Shown here piece after piece: positions 1 to 12,749 of a stretch of DNA of 64,000 nucleotides. Source of the stretch: Xiphias gladius (Eukaryota > Chordata > Actinopteri > Istiophoriformes > Xiphiidae); assembly GCF_016859285.1 (NCBI RefSeq), contig NC_053414.1:5219017-5283016 (forward strand), read 5' to 3'. The notes under the pieces were generated by a model, which was not told where the DNA came from, made no database searches, and was given only the letters and a program-made list of their open reading frames with translations. How positions within the stretch are numbered: position 1 is the first letter of the stretch; each line of letters begins with the position of its first letter. A program made the translations under genes and the position numbers.

Positions 1-729
1 CCCACTGAACAGTCCGGACCTCGGCTGTTCTCGGTCACACGGGTCTCTAGCTGATGAATGACAGGAGCTCAGTCGCCCGTCAGCACGATGGGCTGAATGC
101 TTCCTTCTGGAAGGAACGTTGTCTCATAAATGCTCCTCTGTTGTAATCTTTTTTTTTTTTTTTTTGATATGGCTTCAAAATAAATGATTATTTCCTGATC
201 CTTAAACCCAAAAGTAATTTACAAGCCACTTTACGCAGAGTTTGTTTCTCTCAATTTAGTGGGAAAAAATCTGCATAACTGGTCTAAAGTTAAAGCTGGT
301 TGATTAAAGATCCGAGGGGAACAAATATCCATAAATAATTCTGGCTGCTATCGGCGGGGATCGGTGCGTCCCTCCCGGTTCTCTCCGTGCCAGACTGTCG
401 GTCTCTGTGCCCAGATTGAGATCTGTCAGTCTGAGCCGTTAACCAGCCGATCTGGCTGTTTGTGACAAAACAAAGTTAGAGTCCGTCGGGGGGGGGGGGG
501 GGCTAATGCCTCCTCCTTACTAATGGGGATTAATTGAGAGGTAAACAGCTGATAAGCTCTGCGCCCCGAGGTGCCGTTGCCCGGCCGCAGGACAGAGACT
601 GATGGCTGCAAATAGAGACGAGACAGAGAGGCGTCCGGCAGGTAAACACCACTACCTGCTGACTCACCATACACATAGTAATAGTAAGAGTATAAGTAAA
701 AAGTAAATAAATAAATAAATAAAAATAAA

Positions 730-755
730 ATAATAATAATAATAATAATAATAAT
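730..755. repeat. (AAT)n microsatellite
   Basis: Trinucleotide run in an A/T-rich stretch. A similar run occurs at 1965-1992. Confidence 0.85.
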
Positions 756-1180
756 CATAATAACATATTTATCTCGTTGGTTCAATAATAATTAAAGCAA
801 CGTATTCATTATTTAACTGCTGTATGATGATGGGATAGGAAGACCCGCATTTATGACAAAGATTTTACGTTCAAGTAAAAAAAAAAAAAAGAATCTGTTC
901 AACAATAAATTATCCTCAACTCAAAAAACGTGTCCTGGAAGAAGAAGAGCATAAGATAAACAAGACTATATTTCAAACCAAAGCAAAAATATTTCAAACT
1001 CCAATGGCACCAGACTTCAGAAGGGAAAAAAACAGAAAAAAACAAAACAAAACCTAATTAATTCATAGTAAATGATCCGGATCTGCCCCCAACTCCGGTG
1101 GGTTCTTCCATGGCCCCTGGCCCGTCCCTCCGCCAAGTTCGGTGCCAATCGGTTCGGGACTTTTTGCGTGATCCTGCTGC

Positions 1181-1243
1181 CAAACAAACAAACAAACAAA
1201 CAAACAAACAAACAAACAGACAAAAAGACAAACAAACAAACAG
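1181..1243. repeat. (CAAA)n microsatellite
   Basis: Tetranucleotide repeat with a few interruptions (CAGA, AAAG). Confidence 0.9.
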
Positions 1244-1962
1244 ACACGGGTGAAAACTCCGTTTCCCGACAGCTGCGACAAGCTGCGCTTTACTGCGAGG
1301 CCGTCGTGCTGGATTCCGCGAAGTTTAAAGGACATTCTTGAACGTCAGTCCCACCGGGAAGCTTTCGTTTGGACCCCGGGACGTTCCGGTGCCGTTTAAT
1401 CAGTGGTGGGAGATTTATTCGGATTTTTTTTTTTAATTCTATTTTATTTATTTTTTTACTCACGTAAAAGTAGTAAATTTAAAAAAAAAAAACACCCCTT
1501 CACAAGAAAAGTCCTGCATTCAAAAACTTTTATCAGCAAAGTATCAGAAATACCAAATAACAGAATAATTACCCTCTGGCAGAGTGTTCGTTATTATTAT
1601 TATGAATCATTGCTACCGGATTATAGTTACTGTTCTAACTCATGCATCAACGTGTGTAACGTGCGGCGTGTTCGTGTAGTGGCTGGCCGGAGTGGAGCCG
1701 GAGTGGAGCCGGAGTGGAACCCGCCTTATACGTTGTTGGGCAGCTTAATTCATAACAATGCATCGTGCTCTGGAAAGCCCATCGCAAAAACGTTGGATGC
1801 CAAATCTTAATCCGCCCAGTGACCAAGTAACTGAAGGCTACGAGTAAGAGTGATGGAGTAAAAAAAAAGAAGAAATGTCCCGCGTATGAACCGGCAGAGA
1901 ACGGAAACCCCAACGTGCGAAGTGTGTTCACCTCAAACCTGTACTCGGGGCACAGAGCTGTG

Positions 1963-1993
<31 letters not shown>

Positions 1994-2061
1994 CGCTGGC
2001 AATGGTCACGACAGAGCGCGTCTTACTGCCGCGGCTTCCCACCGGCGGAGCGCCCCCACAG

Positions 2062-2173
2062 TCTCGCGACAGCGGTTGCCTCAGCCGCCTCCAGTAAGGA
2101 CACGCAACACACCTGGACTGGAGGGTGGCAACGGGCCCCCGGGGCTCGGACGCCGAAAAGGCCGCTCCATCCT

Positions 2174-2215
<42 letters not shown>

Positions 2216-2960
2216 CACACGCACACAAACCTGCGTCACTAGTTTTACCATTCGCTCCATCTGTTCGCCGACTGCCAGATCCCCAGCCGCTCTCCGACTC
2301 CTCCCCGAGCAAACGCACACCGGTCGCCCCCCCCCCCCGTGCGCCCGATTTCTTTGGCTCCCTCCCGGATTCCACTGTTTTTTTCGGGTGGACCTTCCCC
2401 GGGTCTTCCGCGAAGGATGCAAAAGCTTCGTTTCGGCGTAGGGAGGGGGGGAAACGCGTGAGAGGCTTCGTGGCGTCCGGGATCGAACTTCGGAAAACAA
2501 ATCCAGCTGACGCACGTACGTGGCCTGATTTAGATGATACCAGGCCCTTGAAATAATCTAAATTGTCAGAGGAAACTGTTTTACATTTCTACTCTGACAT
2601 TTCCAAATGTTTATCATTGTTTCAAAACATTTTTTTCCCCGTTTGTTTGTTTCAACGACGTATAAAACCTTCAACACGTGCACAGACTACTCACCTCGGA
2701 TCTTCCCCGATACGCGAACCAGTCGCCGGCGGCTTTTCCCAGAACCCTGCGCAGTGGTTGCTGTTGGAAATCGGCAGCCCCTTGGCCACCGGCGGCTCGC
2801 GTCACGCAGCCCGACCGCGCGCCCCCGCCATGCCGGGTTGCTCTGTCGGAAGATACGCGCAGGAGAAGCCGGCGCGGAACATGGCGGCTCGGCTGCGGAG
2901 AAAAAAACCCGCAGAGGAGCCCGTGGAGCCCCGGGCCGATGGTTCCGTTTTTCCTGTCAA
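2062..2960. promoter_or_regulatory. CpG-rich housekeeping-type promoter region, gene unknown
   Basis: A GC/CpG-rich stretch in an otherwise AT-rich area. It carries TCTCGCGA (2062-2069), an NRF1-like TGCGCAGTGG near 2748, and a YY1-type ACATGGCGGC near 2880. These motifs cluster at TATA-less transcription starts. A short plus-strand reading frame starts at ATG 2881 (MAARLRRKKPAEEPVEPRAD...) and stops after about 27 codons. I cannot connect it to any exon, so the gene and its direction are unknown. Confidence 0.4.
2176..2226. repeat. (CA)n microsatellite
   Basis: Dinucleotide run with CG interruptions, inside the CpG-rich promoter-like region. Confidence 0.9.
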
Positions 2961-5091
2961 GTGAAAAAGTCAGTCACAGTGAGTGCTTTCTCTTTTTTTT
3001 AACCCTAATTCACGGAGCTTCTGAAAAGGCAGAACAAACCGACTACACGGGAACATTTTCAACCCCCGGTGCTCCCCCGCGTGTATTCCCATCCTTTTTT
3101 GGGGTTTTGGTCCATTTCAGGACTGGTTAAAAATGACCGCTGTGTCGAATCAGTGGCACTTTGCACCGAAAACAAAGAACACAAAAGCCTCACGAATCAC
3201 AACTTCCCCTGAAGCGGTCGAGACTGACTGGAAGTGACAGAGAGCAATTATTGGTAAAACAGAGCAGCGGGGAAATAAAATGGAGAGTTTAAAAAAATAT
3301 AAAAAAAATAAAAAATAGAGACCATGCAGGGGTCAAAATAAATAAAGGCCGTCCACTGAACATCTGGGTTTAGATTCACCTGTGGGTGTTTTCTCAAACA
3401 CAGATCATGTCGTCATCCTGTGCGTTTAAGGTTAAACGTGCCCCCCCAAAAAAACAGTCACCTTGTACCGGTAAGTTTCATATTTCGGTGGAGCAAAGCA
3501 GAAATATAGAACAAAAACCTGACGAACAAGCACCAGAGTATGAGTCTGTTAAAGAGCAAACAAACAATAAAACAAAAAAAGTCATGTCAGCTTTGGGTCT
3601 GACCACACTCCCCCCCCCCCCCCCCCCCTTTTATATATGAGTGGATGATAAATATGCATCACTGCGCAAAACTCAGTGGGAAATTCCCACAAGTTACCAG
3701 TCACTCGTCTCGACCAGACATGTTTGCAGTGTTTAAGTTGCCTTAAACCGCACTTCACCCTCCCGGTGCTGACACTGGACCCGGGGGGGATGGATGAAAA
3801 AGCCACAACGCTTGCTCAAAGCTCTGGCCCCGAAACTAAAGCCCGGCCAAATGCATTTTCTACCCGTGAGGCCGCACTTCCGGTGGACACCGAGTCTTTG
3901 AGATAATTCTGTCGAGCCGTTGAGGGCAAGGGCCGGAAAACGCCTTTCCTCTAACGCCGTCACCGGTATCCTTTAGGGTAATTGCACCCAGCGTCTCACA
4001 GAAAAACACTCAAGTGCTCTGTTGAGTCAAATAATAATAATGATAATAATAATAAAACAAAACAAAACAAGTCCTAATGTTTCTCTCCCTGCATCACCAA
4101 CAGTCTGGAGAGCCTTTCTTGGCGCGCTCTCGGCTTCTGTCACAACACCCACATGTTGTTGCACAAGCTGCCGTGTGGGCCGAGGCCTCGGCTCGCGGGG
4201 CTCTGAGCGATTGGTCATTAAGGAGCAACACGCCGCCCACCGGCGGGCATCCGGGGAGCCGCCCAGGCCGCGCCGCCGAGCACGCACAGGCCCAGACAGG
4301 CCGCATCCACACAGGCGCACAGGGACACTTCAGCCCAGGGCCAAGGGATCCGAACTCACGGCAGAGGCCTCAGCACATGTATATACCGACATCCTTGCCG
4401 CTACTACGACTGCTCTCACAGCTGCTACTAATGCAACGTCCAGCAGCGCCGGCACAGTTATCCCTACTAACACTCCTACTGTCGCCATCTCTGCTGCCAC
4501 TAATGCTTCTAAGACTATCCCTGCCCAGATTAACCTGCTAGACCCGCTCGGGGCCCCTGGGGCCAATAAGGAGCTGCCGGTACCCTACTAACCCCTCCCG
4601 CCCTCCCCCCTCCTCCACTTCCCCAGCAGTACCTACAATTTCTGTGTGCTCGAATAACGCCTGGGCCAAGATTTGGTGTCTGCTGAGTTCAGTGAACAGA
4701 AATTAATTTCGGAATATGCAACGGCACAGAAAACTGGGGGGCAGAGCCCAGCCCAACAGCCAGTGTGACAGACATTTCAAACCTTCAAACCTGCGTGATA
4801 TCAGTACTTCCAAACGCACGCCCATAAAAGCGGTTCAAGAATTTTCCGTGTCCAGTTCAACTTTGGTGAACCTAGACACACGAATTTGGGCTGCTAGCAA
4901 GCTGTCGCGGTAGCGCTGGAGAAACCAAAATGAAGGGGTGCCATCGTCGCTTATTAGCCGAGCTGCTCCATTCACATTGCATTTCACGCCCTTCTGCTCA
5001 GGTATAAACTGCTCCTCAGAACAGGGATGGTTCGCAGACGGCTGTGAAACAGGAGTTGATGGTACGAATATGTCCTCTGACTATGGGCAAC

Positions 5092-5240
5092 TGTGGCCCA
5101 GGCGGTAGAGCGGTTTACACCCCAGCCTTCCCGTCCGTCCGCATGCCCAAGCGTCCTTGGGCAGGACACTGAACCCCAAGTGGCCTCACTTGTAACTCGC
5201 TCTGGATCAAAGCGTCGGCCAACTGAGTAAATGTAAAATC
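5092..5240 (+). repeat. tRNA-derived SINE-like repeat
   Basis: Starts with GTGGCCCAGGCGGTAGAGCG, which resembles a tRNA A box. It continues with TCCTTGGGCAGGACACTGAA and ends GCTCTGGATCAAAGCGTCGG...AAATGTAAA. This order, including the closing (GGATAAAAGCGTC-like) tail, is common in teleost dispersed repeats. I do not assign a named family. Confidence 0.6.
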
Positions 5241-8200
5241 GTATGAACTTATTAGTGGAGTTGTCAGCTCCGAGGGCTTCTCTGCCGGTAGCTCTTCATG
5301 CAATGAACTGATGCGTAATGCCGAGAAAAAAAAAAAAAGTGGCGGGACCCTCACGATCCCCCGAACAAATTTGCAGGTAAATTATAAACTGAGACACGTT
5401 AAGCCTGGAGGTTCCGGGGCCCCTTCAACCCGGAGCACGTCCACACAGCTAACGCTAACAATTTACAGCTTAGACCAATGAGCATTAAGTCATGCCTGAC
5501 AATGTAGAACTGATCCCGACAAGCCGAGTCCTAAGATGGCCACCAACCGGGGAGTAAATCTGGGTGACAAGCTTTACCCCAGCAGCACCCTCTGGACAAA
5601 CTCTGCGTTTTCCATCCGCCCAAGTATTGATGGATTACCCACTGATGGAACGGATGATTTTCGTTTTCCCGGCGCGTAAAGAGCATTACAGCCTCGTGGG
5701 TCAAACTCGTAGGTTTCGCCGTCTCCGCTACCTTGAACGCAAACACTGGACTGACCGATCAAGGTGAATTTGAGGATGTTGCCTGAAAACGTCAGCGATC
5801 GGCTGTCAGTTAAAGGTTTTGGAAACCCTCATTTTTCAAAATTCTGCTAAACGTCCTACTGCAGACTCTTCTGTGCTGAAGTCTGTGTTGATCGCAGCCT
5901 GTGGGAGTTTGGCTCTCAAATGAGAAATCGAACAATTGAAAATTTGACACCTACGAGCTTTAGTGTAAAGTGCTCTTTGGAGACTGCTCAGTGTCTCCTC
6001 AGTTAGCTCACATGTAATGCTCACTGACGTCAGCGTAATAGATTTTGCAATGGACGTGGATGTTTGGAAATGTCTTTTAAACTGGTTTTCCCGTGTCCCG
6101 GGGATGGGAGACGGGAGGAAGACCAGCCAAGAGAACGACTTTGGCTCATCCATCAGCCAGAGATATCTAAATATTTATCCTGTGATCCACATTTATCCAT
6201 GCACTGGTGCAACTTTCTGGGTCAAAAACATTATGTTTCTGGGAAGATACACGAGTGCACAGAGTTTATCCAATGCTACCCACAGAGATTTATCCTACAC
6301 TGACAGGGTTTACAATAACACACATAAATTTGCAATGTGTTCCTCACTAAAAATCATTAGAGTCATTACTTTGAGCCCCACACCAGCTGGGAAAATCTGG
6401 GCAGGAGAAATGAATGAGTCACGCTTTTGCTATCACCGGGAGCTGCTATCCAGGTAACTCTTGAGAAAGGCACTCAAATCAGAGCTGATAAAGCCGATTA
6501 ACCAGCCGCACTAGATCACGGTTTTGTCCCAGGAAACTTAACATTTATGAGAGAAAAGAGCTAGGCCTTGGTCCAGAGACAGGGTGTGGCCCAAAAATTC
6601 AACTCAAGGCACTCAAGTGGGTGATTAAGAATAAAAGGCCTTCAGTAAATATGAGCTAATACGGAGTCTGCATGGAGACCCTCCAAGGAAAGCATGCGCG
6701 CTCATTTTGTGTTATGTATTAGCTCACACTGGCTAATGGACTAATATGATCTAGTTGAGTGCCTGGATTTTTAAAGCCACACCCCTGTATACTTGGGTAC
6801 ACTTCTTTGTCTCTGTATGGCTGTAAATGGCTGTATGTTTGGAGAGCTGGACCACAGCAGTAAGATGCCTCATTGTGTCTCCAGTGTTGTCAAAATGTAC
6901 CGTAGCAACGCCGCTTTTCACTTTGCTCTCCTACCACTCAAACTGAGTTCGCAAATCGATCTGGGCTCAGGCAAGGCGTTCTCGCTCTCTCCGTTTTCGG
7001 CCCATATCAATAAAGCTATGAGTTACAAAAAACAATATTTTTGATTTACACGTTAAAAAAAAAAGAAGCACATTTTCTGATTCTACACAACTATTCTCAC
7101 GTTTGTCTACTGAATGCTTCATCAAGCTTGTGCTTTAATCTTCATCTATTGGTTTTTCTAGCAACCTTTCACTTGCTCCAGCTCCAGCAAAATCCTGTTA
7201 TATTATGCACCTGGGTTAGTGCACAAGAGTCAGGATCTTGTGCACGCAGAATTACGTTTAGTCTGAATAAACACCTACGTGTATTTTCCTCATAAAAAAG
7301 TAGCGAACGACCTCTAGAGGCGTCTGAATTCACGGGCTGCATCCAGACCGAAATATCCCAACAGATATCGGATGGATCACGTGGAAATTGTGCGCAGGAA
7401 TTCATGGTCCCAGCATGATGCAGCCTACTGACTTTGGAGATCACACAACTCTTCCTCAGGCACCACCACGAGGTTCACTTTTGCGGTTGTGAGTGAAGCG
7501 TATCAGCAGCAGGATAGATTGCCGTGAAATTTGGCAGGAGGAGGAGGAACTGCGGCAACTTTGGCGATCCGTGAAATTTTTTCTTCTTGCACCATCATCA
7601 GGTCAAGCAGACAGCACCACAATCAGGTTGAGCATGTTTACATACTCAAGTTAGCATTTATGGAAAAATGTATGGACATGCATGTTCCCCAGAGGATGAG
7701 TTCTACTGCCTTTGGTGAGTAGTATTACCGTGACGTTGACATTGTCTGTGTCCATTGTGTTTATTACCAGTTAGCAAATGTTAGATTTCTAACATACTAA
7801 AAAAAAGCTGGTGGACATGGTAAACATCTATATGCTAACATTGTCGCTGGGCCTCACGCAAGAAAATTCTCCTGTTCTTGTCCTAAAATTCTCCGACATT
7901 TTTTTTCTGTGGGGTTTATTCACACGAATGTTAGAAGTCGGAGTCGCCAAACTCCCCTTAACTGCTCAAATGATTTGCTCGTTTCAGACCTGACGAACGC
8001 CATCTCTTCACGAGGAGGTGTATGTTTGAGAGATTCAATCGTTGGCATAATCAACAACCCTAGAGAGGAGGCTGACTGTTCTGCTTTGTCTGTGGGAAAG
8101 GTTCATTCGAAAAAAATGTCATGCAAGAGTAAAAAGAATAACACACTGCAGAGCATCAAGACTGCTGCCAGGTTTTGGCAAAAAAAAAACTCAGTAGTCG

Positions 8201-10019
8201 TATTAGAGGACCCAAAACTATTTCAAATGTTAAGAGTACATCTGTCAATGACATGTTATCAGCGCAGCAAGGAGGAATGATTTAGGCTACATGAAGTTAG
8301 TGCCGCTCAAGAACAAATCTGTTTGTACGCCTGGTTCCTGTACGTGGCCCGTTGCGAACCTGCTACCAGAGTAGAGAACAAAAATCTAAATCATTCATCC
8401 TCTGGAGAGGAGAGTAACTCAACCATGACACTCTGAAGATACTTTGTGTACGTGTGAAACCATTTTTTGGCCTGATGGTGGCAGGTAAGGAAAGGGTCAG
8501 GAGGATCACCAAAGTTATTGGGATCTGTCCTCAGGGGATGACGAATATTCACCTTATATTCTATAAAGATGCGGCGAGCGATTGGTGGGATATCTTGCTC
8601 TGGGCAAGAGTCTCGGACGGACCAACCAGCGAACCACCTGCTGACAAACCTAACCACGAACAATGGCATCCTGCCAGTGGAGCTAAAAAAGTGAATGATA
8701 ACGGAGAAAAAACTGAAAAACTCCTATCAAAAGACCGGCCTCTACAACAAAAGGTTGGAGCTGAAACACTTGAGCGGCAGGCAAGTGGCCAGAGTCAGTG
8801 GTTTAGTCAACATCAAGGATTCGACTCTCACCCAACAAATGTACTGTATTTTCCGCTGTGTTATAAATGATGCACCAAAACGTGTAAATTATAAACCACT
8901 TTTTTATTGTTTTATTTTATTTTTAGTGAACCTTGTCTATTGAGTTTAATATATCACCACGGGGGAACACACATTTATCATCCTCAGTGGGTTTCAGGGT
9001 GTGTTCTTCTGGAGTGGCCCAACTGTAAAACATGGCATTTCATAATGCAGCTGGCACGTGGGGGCACTAATGCTGCGACATGCCGCGCTGCCAAACTTAA
9101 TTATGATTAATGCTGTTTACACTAATCTTTACAGTTATATGAGGTGCGGGACCGTCTATATTTGTGTGGCTTGCAGGCAGAGCGTCACTGATGGAGAGAT
9201 TAGAAGCTCATTCCACATCTAAGCACCGAAGGCACAGCATTAATCAGACCGAGAGGACGGCAGGGGAGCATGTTGGGCCAAATCTCTTCTTCCCCTGTCT
9301 CTCTCCAGCTACACACACACACGTATATTCCCTGGGTGATCATTTGAAAGATTAGGAGAATGTGAGCTAGGTGTCCGTCACCTCATTTGTCTTTGTATCT
9401 CGTCCACACACACACACGCCTGATGTTGACCGTGGCTCTGACCAGGCCTGTTGCCGTGCGCCCGCCAGACGAGGGCTTGACCTCACTTGCCAAGACCTTC
9501 CTGTCCCGACTAAATGTATCGCCTTACGTTTCAGCGCGCCGAAGCTGAAAAAGAACAACAGAGGGAGGAAAGGGGTGGCAAGGGGGGGGGTTAAGTGAGA
9601 CAGGAGACATGAAAGACAACATTTTAGCTTGTAGGCCGGCGGGGAATGACAACAAACATGGGGCCTCGAGTGAAACCGGATCCGCTGCAGAGGGAAGGTG
9701 GCGGTGGTGCTTTCTGTCAGAGTGCCTGTCTCCCTGTGGAGTCCTGCCTGTCAGCTTTCAACCAGGCAACATGGAGGCTAAGTTCTTACAGACACCCCAA
9801 GTCCTCAGTTTGTTTTGTGGAAGGCCTACAATAGCTTTTTGCTGTCCTATTACCACTGAGTAAATGTCCTGTGACCATGGCTCAACATTATAGTTTTGAA
9901 AAATTAATCGAGATCATGTTATTAGTCTTTTTTATGCTGGCATCGAAAATAACCAGTAAAACTTTCTGTGATTACAAAATGCACTTGATTTGGTCGGGCA
10001 AGTCTTATCGAGATTGAGA

Positions 10020-10253
10020 TCTGACTACATTAACTAATTCAGCTTTAGGGACCAAACTAATGGCTATTATTTTTTTAATCATAGATTAAAAGATTAATTA
10101 CTTGAATCCATTAATTCAAAAACATTCAAAATTGCCCATCACAAGTTCAGAGCCTAAGCTGGATCAGTTACTTAATTACTTGATTATCAAAAATTATTGT
10201 CAATTTACTAGCAAACAACAAATCAATTAACCGACAAGATGTTTCAGCTCTAC
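10020..10253 (+). repeat. hAT-like MITE copy 1 (internally deleted)
   Basis: Contains TTGCCCATCACAAGTTCAGA and ends TTAACCGACAAGATGTTTCA GCTCTA, matching the shared family core (see the 62596 copy). The middle is deleted. Confidence 0.6.
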
Positions 10254-10455
10254 AAAATTTGAAAAGACAAAACAAAAAAAACCCCAGCTATACGCATGTC
10301 ACCTGTTGCCTTCCATAACAGCTAGAAATTATAATTGTCAAGGACTTGAGCTACTGTTTTTTTTGTTTTTGTTTTCCTCCTGACATTTTTGTCCTATCAT
10401 TTAAGCTTGAGCCATCGTTTCCACTGGGTATGATGGCATTGCCGAGGTCTGTGCA

Positions 10456-10531
10456 TACCAACCAGCAGGAGCTGCAGTCTGTGCGCCCGCTGGCCCTCGT
10501 CACTGTGCTGGCGACCCCTGCTGGTTGGTGG
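10456..10531. repeat. 13-bp perfect inverted repeat
   Basis: ACCAACCAGCAGG near 10457 and CCTGCTGGTTGGT near 10515 flank about 45 bases. It lies in noncoding sequence and could be a short foldback element. Confidence 0.5.
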
Positions 10532-10884
10532 CGACACTTGCATCGCACTCGCTCAACCTCTGGAGGTGTCCGATACTACAAACGCACCCGGTATCAAAAC
10601 TCTCAAGTACTGCAGACTGGCATCGAACATCCGGACAGATGCACAATGTTATTTAACTTTGATCAGAAAGTTACATTTTTGATCGAAATACAACATTTTA
10701 AACTGTTTTTTTTTTTTTTTAAGGGAAAATTCAATCAAAATAGGAACAGCTGCTTGTGTTAACACAAAATTTAACAATTTAGAACTTTGACACAGAAAAA
10801 AGAGGCTTTGTAGGAAAATTATGTTTATATTACTTAAATTAAAATATTTTTTTTAAAAAGTATTGTTTTAGTATTAGCACTGAT

Positions 10885-11135
10885 TAATCACCCAGTCTAA
10901 AAAATTTAAGAAAATAGCAAAAACTGCTCATCACAATTTCCTAAGGCGAAGGTGTCATCTTCGAGTCAAAAAATCCGAAGATATTCAATTTACCATCACA
11001 TAAGATCTGCACAATTTAAAAGCTGGAGCTGAGTAATGTTTGGCTTTTTTGCTTGATAAATAACACAAATTGCTCATTTGTTAAAAATGCTGGTTGATTA
11101 ACTTTCATCAGTTAATCGAATACTCGTTTTATAGT
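10885..11135 (+). repeat. hAT-like MITE copy 2
   Basis: Reads TCTAAAAAATTTAAGAAAAT, CATCACAATTTCCTAAGGCG, AAGATATTCAATTTACCATC and finishes with GTTAATCGAATACTCG. It is the same order of blocks as the other copies, strongly decayed. Confidence 0.6.
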
Positions 11136-11267
11136 TTTAAACACAAGTATTGAAAATTTTGGAACAACTCCGCTCTATTCCCAGCCGGCCCAGTTTGCTA
11201 CCATTTCTATTCCCAACTATGATCAATCAATTAGAATACACGTTTTTTAAAAATGCCATTTACAGTT

Positions 11268-11510
11268 GCTCAGAGGCCGTGGTGATGTGTTCAGTTCTCC
11301 TTTTGTCCAACCAACAGTCAAAAGATATTTCACTTTACTGTCATATATGAAAAAGACCAGCATCAGATCCTCAGATTTGAGAATCTGAAACCAGAGAAGT
11401 TTTAGCATTTTTGCCTGAAAATAACTGAAATGGTTGTTTATGAAAATAGTTGATGAATTTTCTGTCAATAGACCGATTGATTTGTCGATTGACCGTTGCA
11501 GCTCTATTTG
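11268..11510 (+). repeat. hAT-like MITE copy 3 (3' part)
   Basis: Holds the block TTGTCCAACCAACAGTCAAA AGATATTTCACTTTACTGTC and ends GATTGACCGTTGCAGCTCTA, the family 3' terminus. It directly follows copy 2 and may be a nested or tandem insertion. Confidence 0.65.
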
Positions 11511-11659
11511 GGAAAAGGTATAAAAGTGTGTGTCCTGCTTTGTATCAAGTTTCTAGTGGAGGGAAATGATTAGACATAACTAACTGCTAGATAATCAGTT
11601 ACCTCAGTGATAACGTCTGTTGTGAATTTGGAATAATTAAACAACAAAAACTAGAGTTG

Positions 11660-12590
11660 GCAGCCTCTGAACGTTTCCTTCTTGCACCTGTCTGCTGGTA
11701 GATTCTGCCGCTCTTCCACTGCTCTGCGTTCCAGCTCTTTTAGGTTTGCAGGAGTCTTTTTGTAGTGGCAGATCTCAGCTCTCCTCCTCAACCGTTCCTT
11801 TGTGCTGCTGGGTGTCTGCTTTGCCTCGTTGTCCTGCTGGAAGACCCCAGACCTTCGCCTCTAACCTCGTGTTCTGACACTGGGTGACACGTTTCGCTGT
11901 AACATGCCCCGGTAATCTTCTGATTTCATCATTCCTTTGATACGTTCGGTGCCTCCGGTACCGGAGGCAGCACGGCAGCCCCACAGCAGCATGATAGGGC
12001 CTCCACCATGTTTTACTGTAGGTAGGATGTTCTTTTCCTCATGGGCTTCATTTCGTCGACTTCCCAAAGAGCTCTAACTTTGCTTTCTTCTGTCCGTGGA
12101 ACATTATCCCAGAAAGACTGTGGCTTATCTATGAAAGTTTTAGCAAACATGAGTTTTACCTTTTCGTGCCCTTCTTTCATAGTGGTGTCCTCCTTGGCCT
12201 TCGCCCATGGAGCCCCGCTTGGTTTAGTGTGCGGCGCACAGTACGGGCTGAAACCACCACTCCGGGTCGGTCCAGGTCGGCCTGAAGCTCTTCAGGTGTC
12301 TGGTGTGGTGTTTTTTCCACAATCTGCATCCACCTTCTCAGACTTCTTTAATTGAGTTTCTTCTTAGCAGCTCCTCCTGGAAGCGTCTTAACAGTTTTAT
12401 GACTGTGAAACTTCTTGGCGACATTACGAACTGCTGAAACAGGGATTTCAAGGTCTTTGCCGGTTGCTTTGGACATTTTATTAAATATTCTGATTGTACA
12501 AAATTGGTTGATTTGCGTTCATTTCTAACAGATATTGTAAAGTCTGTACTTAAAATTCAAAGGTGCCAATAATTACAACCAGGACTGCAT
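11660..12590 (-). mobile_element. Tc1/mariner relic with decayed transposase
   Basis: Minus-strand fragments of a Tc1-type transposase are in order but broken by frameshifts and stops. An N-terminal piece reads from ATG 12476 (MSKATGKDLEIPVSAVRNVA). A middle piece contains NILPTVKHGGGPIMLLWGC (about 11950-12025). A C-terminal piece reads KTPANLKELERRAVEERQN (about 11700-11760). The right end (about 12560-12585) resembles a Tc1 terminal repeat reading CAGTCCTGGTTGTAATTATT on the minus strand. No matching left terminus is visible, so the copy is truncated and inactive. Confidence 0.85.
11690..12476 (-). pseudogene. Tc1 transposase pseudogene
   Basis: About 260 codons of recognisable Tc1 transposase, where an intact gene has about 340. 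Fragments lie in at least three frames. The first DDE region is not readable, while TVKHGGG-IML-WG just downstream of the catalytic core is clear. Confidence 0.8.
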
Positions 12591-12749
12591 CGACAGAAAT
12601 CCCACCTGAAGCTCTATCCGTTAGGCTGCCTTTTGCTGAAAGAAAATGAGGATGAGGAAAAGTAAGACAAGTAGACACATGTAAGTTCTCTCAGCGCTTG
12701 GAGAGCCAGCACCAAGAGAAGACCCTGCTTCTGCGAGGAGCTGCCTTAG

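Larger units (their letters stand above)
3001..11659. other. Noncoding stretch without recognisable gene
   Basis: Apart from the SINE-like repeat, three MITE copies and the inverted repeat listed separately, I see no exon with conserved protein sequence. Open frames here are short, have no splice context and show no family resemblance. A GC-rich patch at 4180-4320 is followed by an imperfect ACT/GCT trinucleotide region (4380-4550) that gives a Thr/Ala-rich translation. Confidence 0.5.

Noticed and set aside
2023..2556. Several overlapping frames rich in CVCV or THTH
   Set aside because: All derive from the (CA)n microsatellite. Overlap in many frames and lack of family resemblance argue against coding.
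4022..4591. 189-codon Thr/Ala-rich frame
   Set aside because: It is a translation of an imperfect ACT/GCT trinucleotide region. It has no splice sites, family motifs or conserved domain.
5092..5165. Possible functional tRNA gene
   Set aside because: The A-box-like start is present, but there is no clear B box, anticodon arm or cloverleaf. The downstream tail marks it as a SINE-type repeat.
8454..8870. 138-codon open frame
   Set aside because: It contains no recognisable domain, has no splice context, and its composition is like that of the surrounding noncoding DNA.
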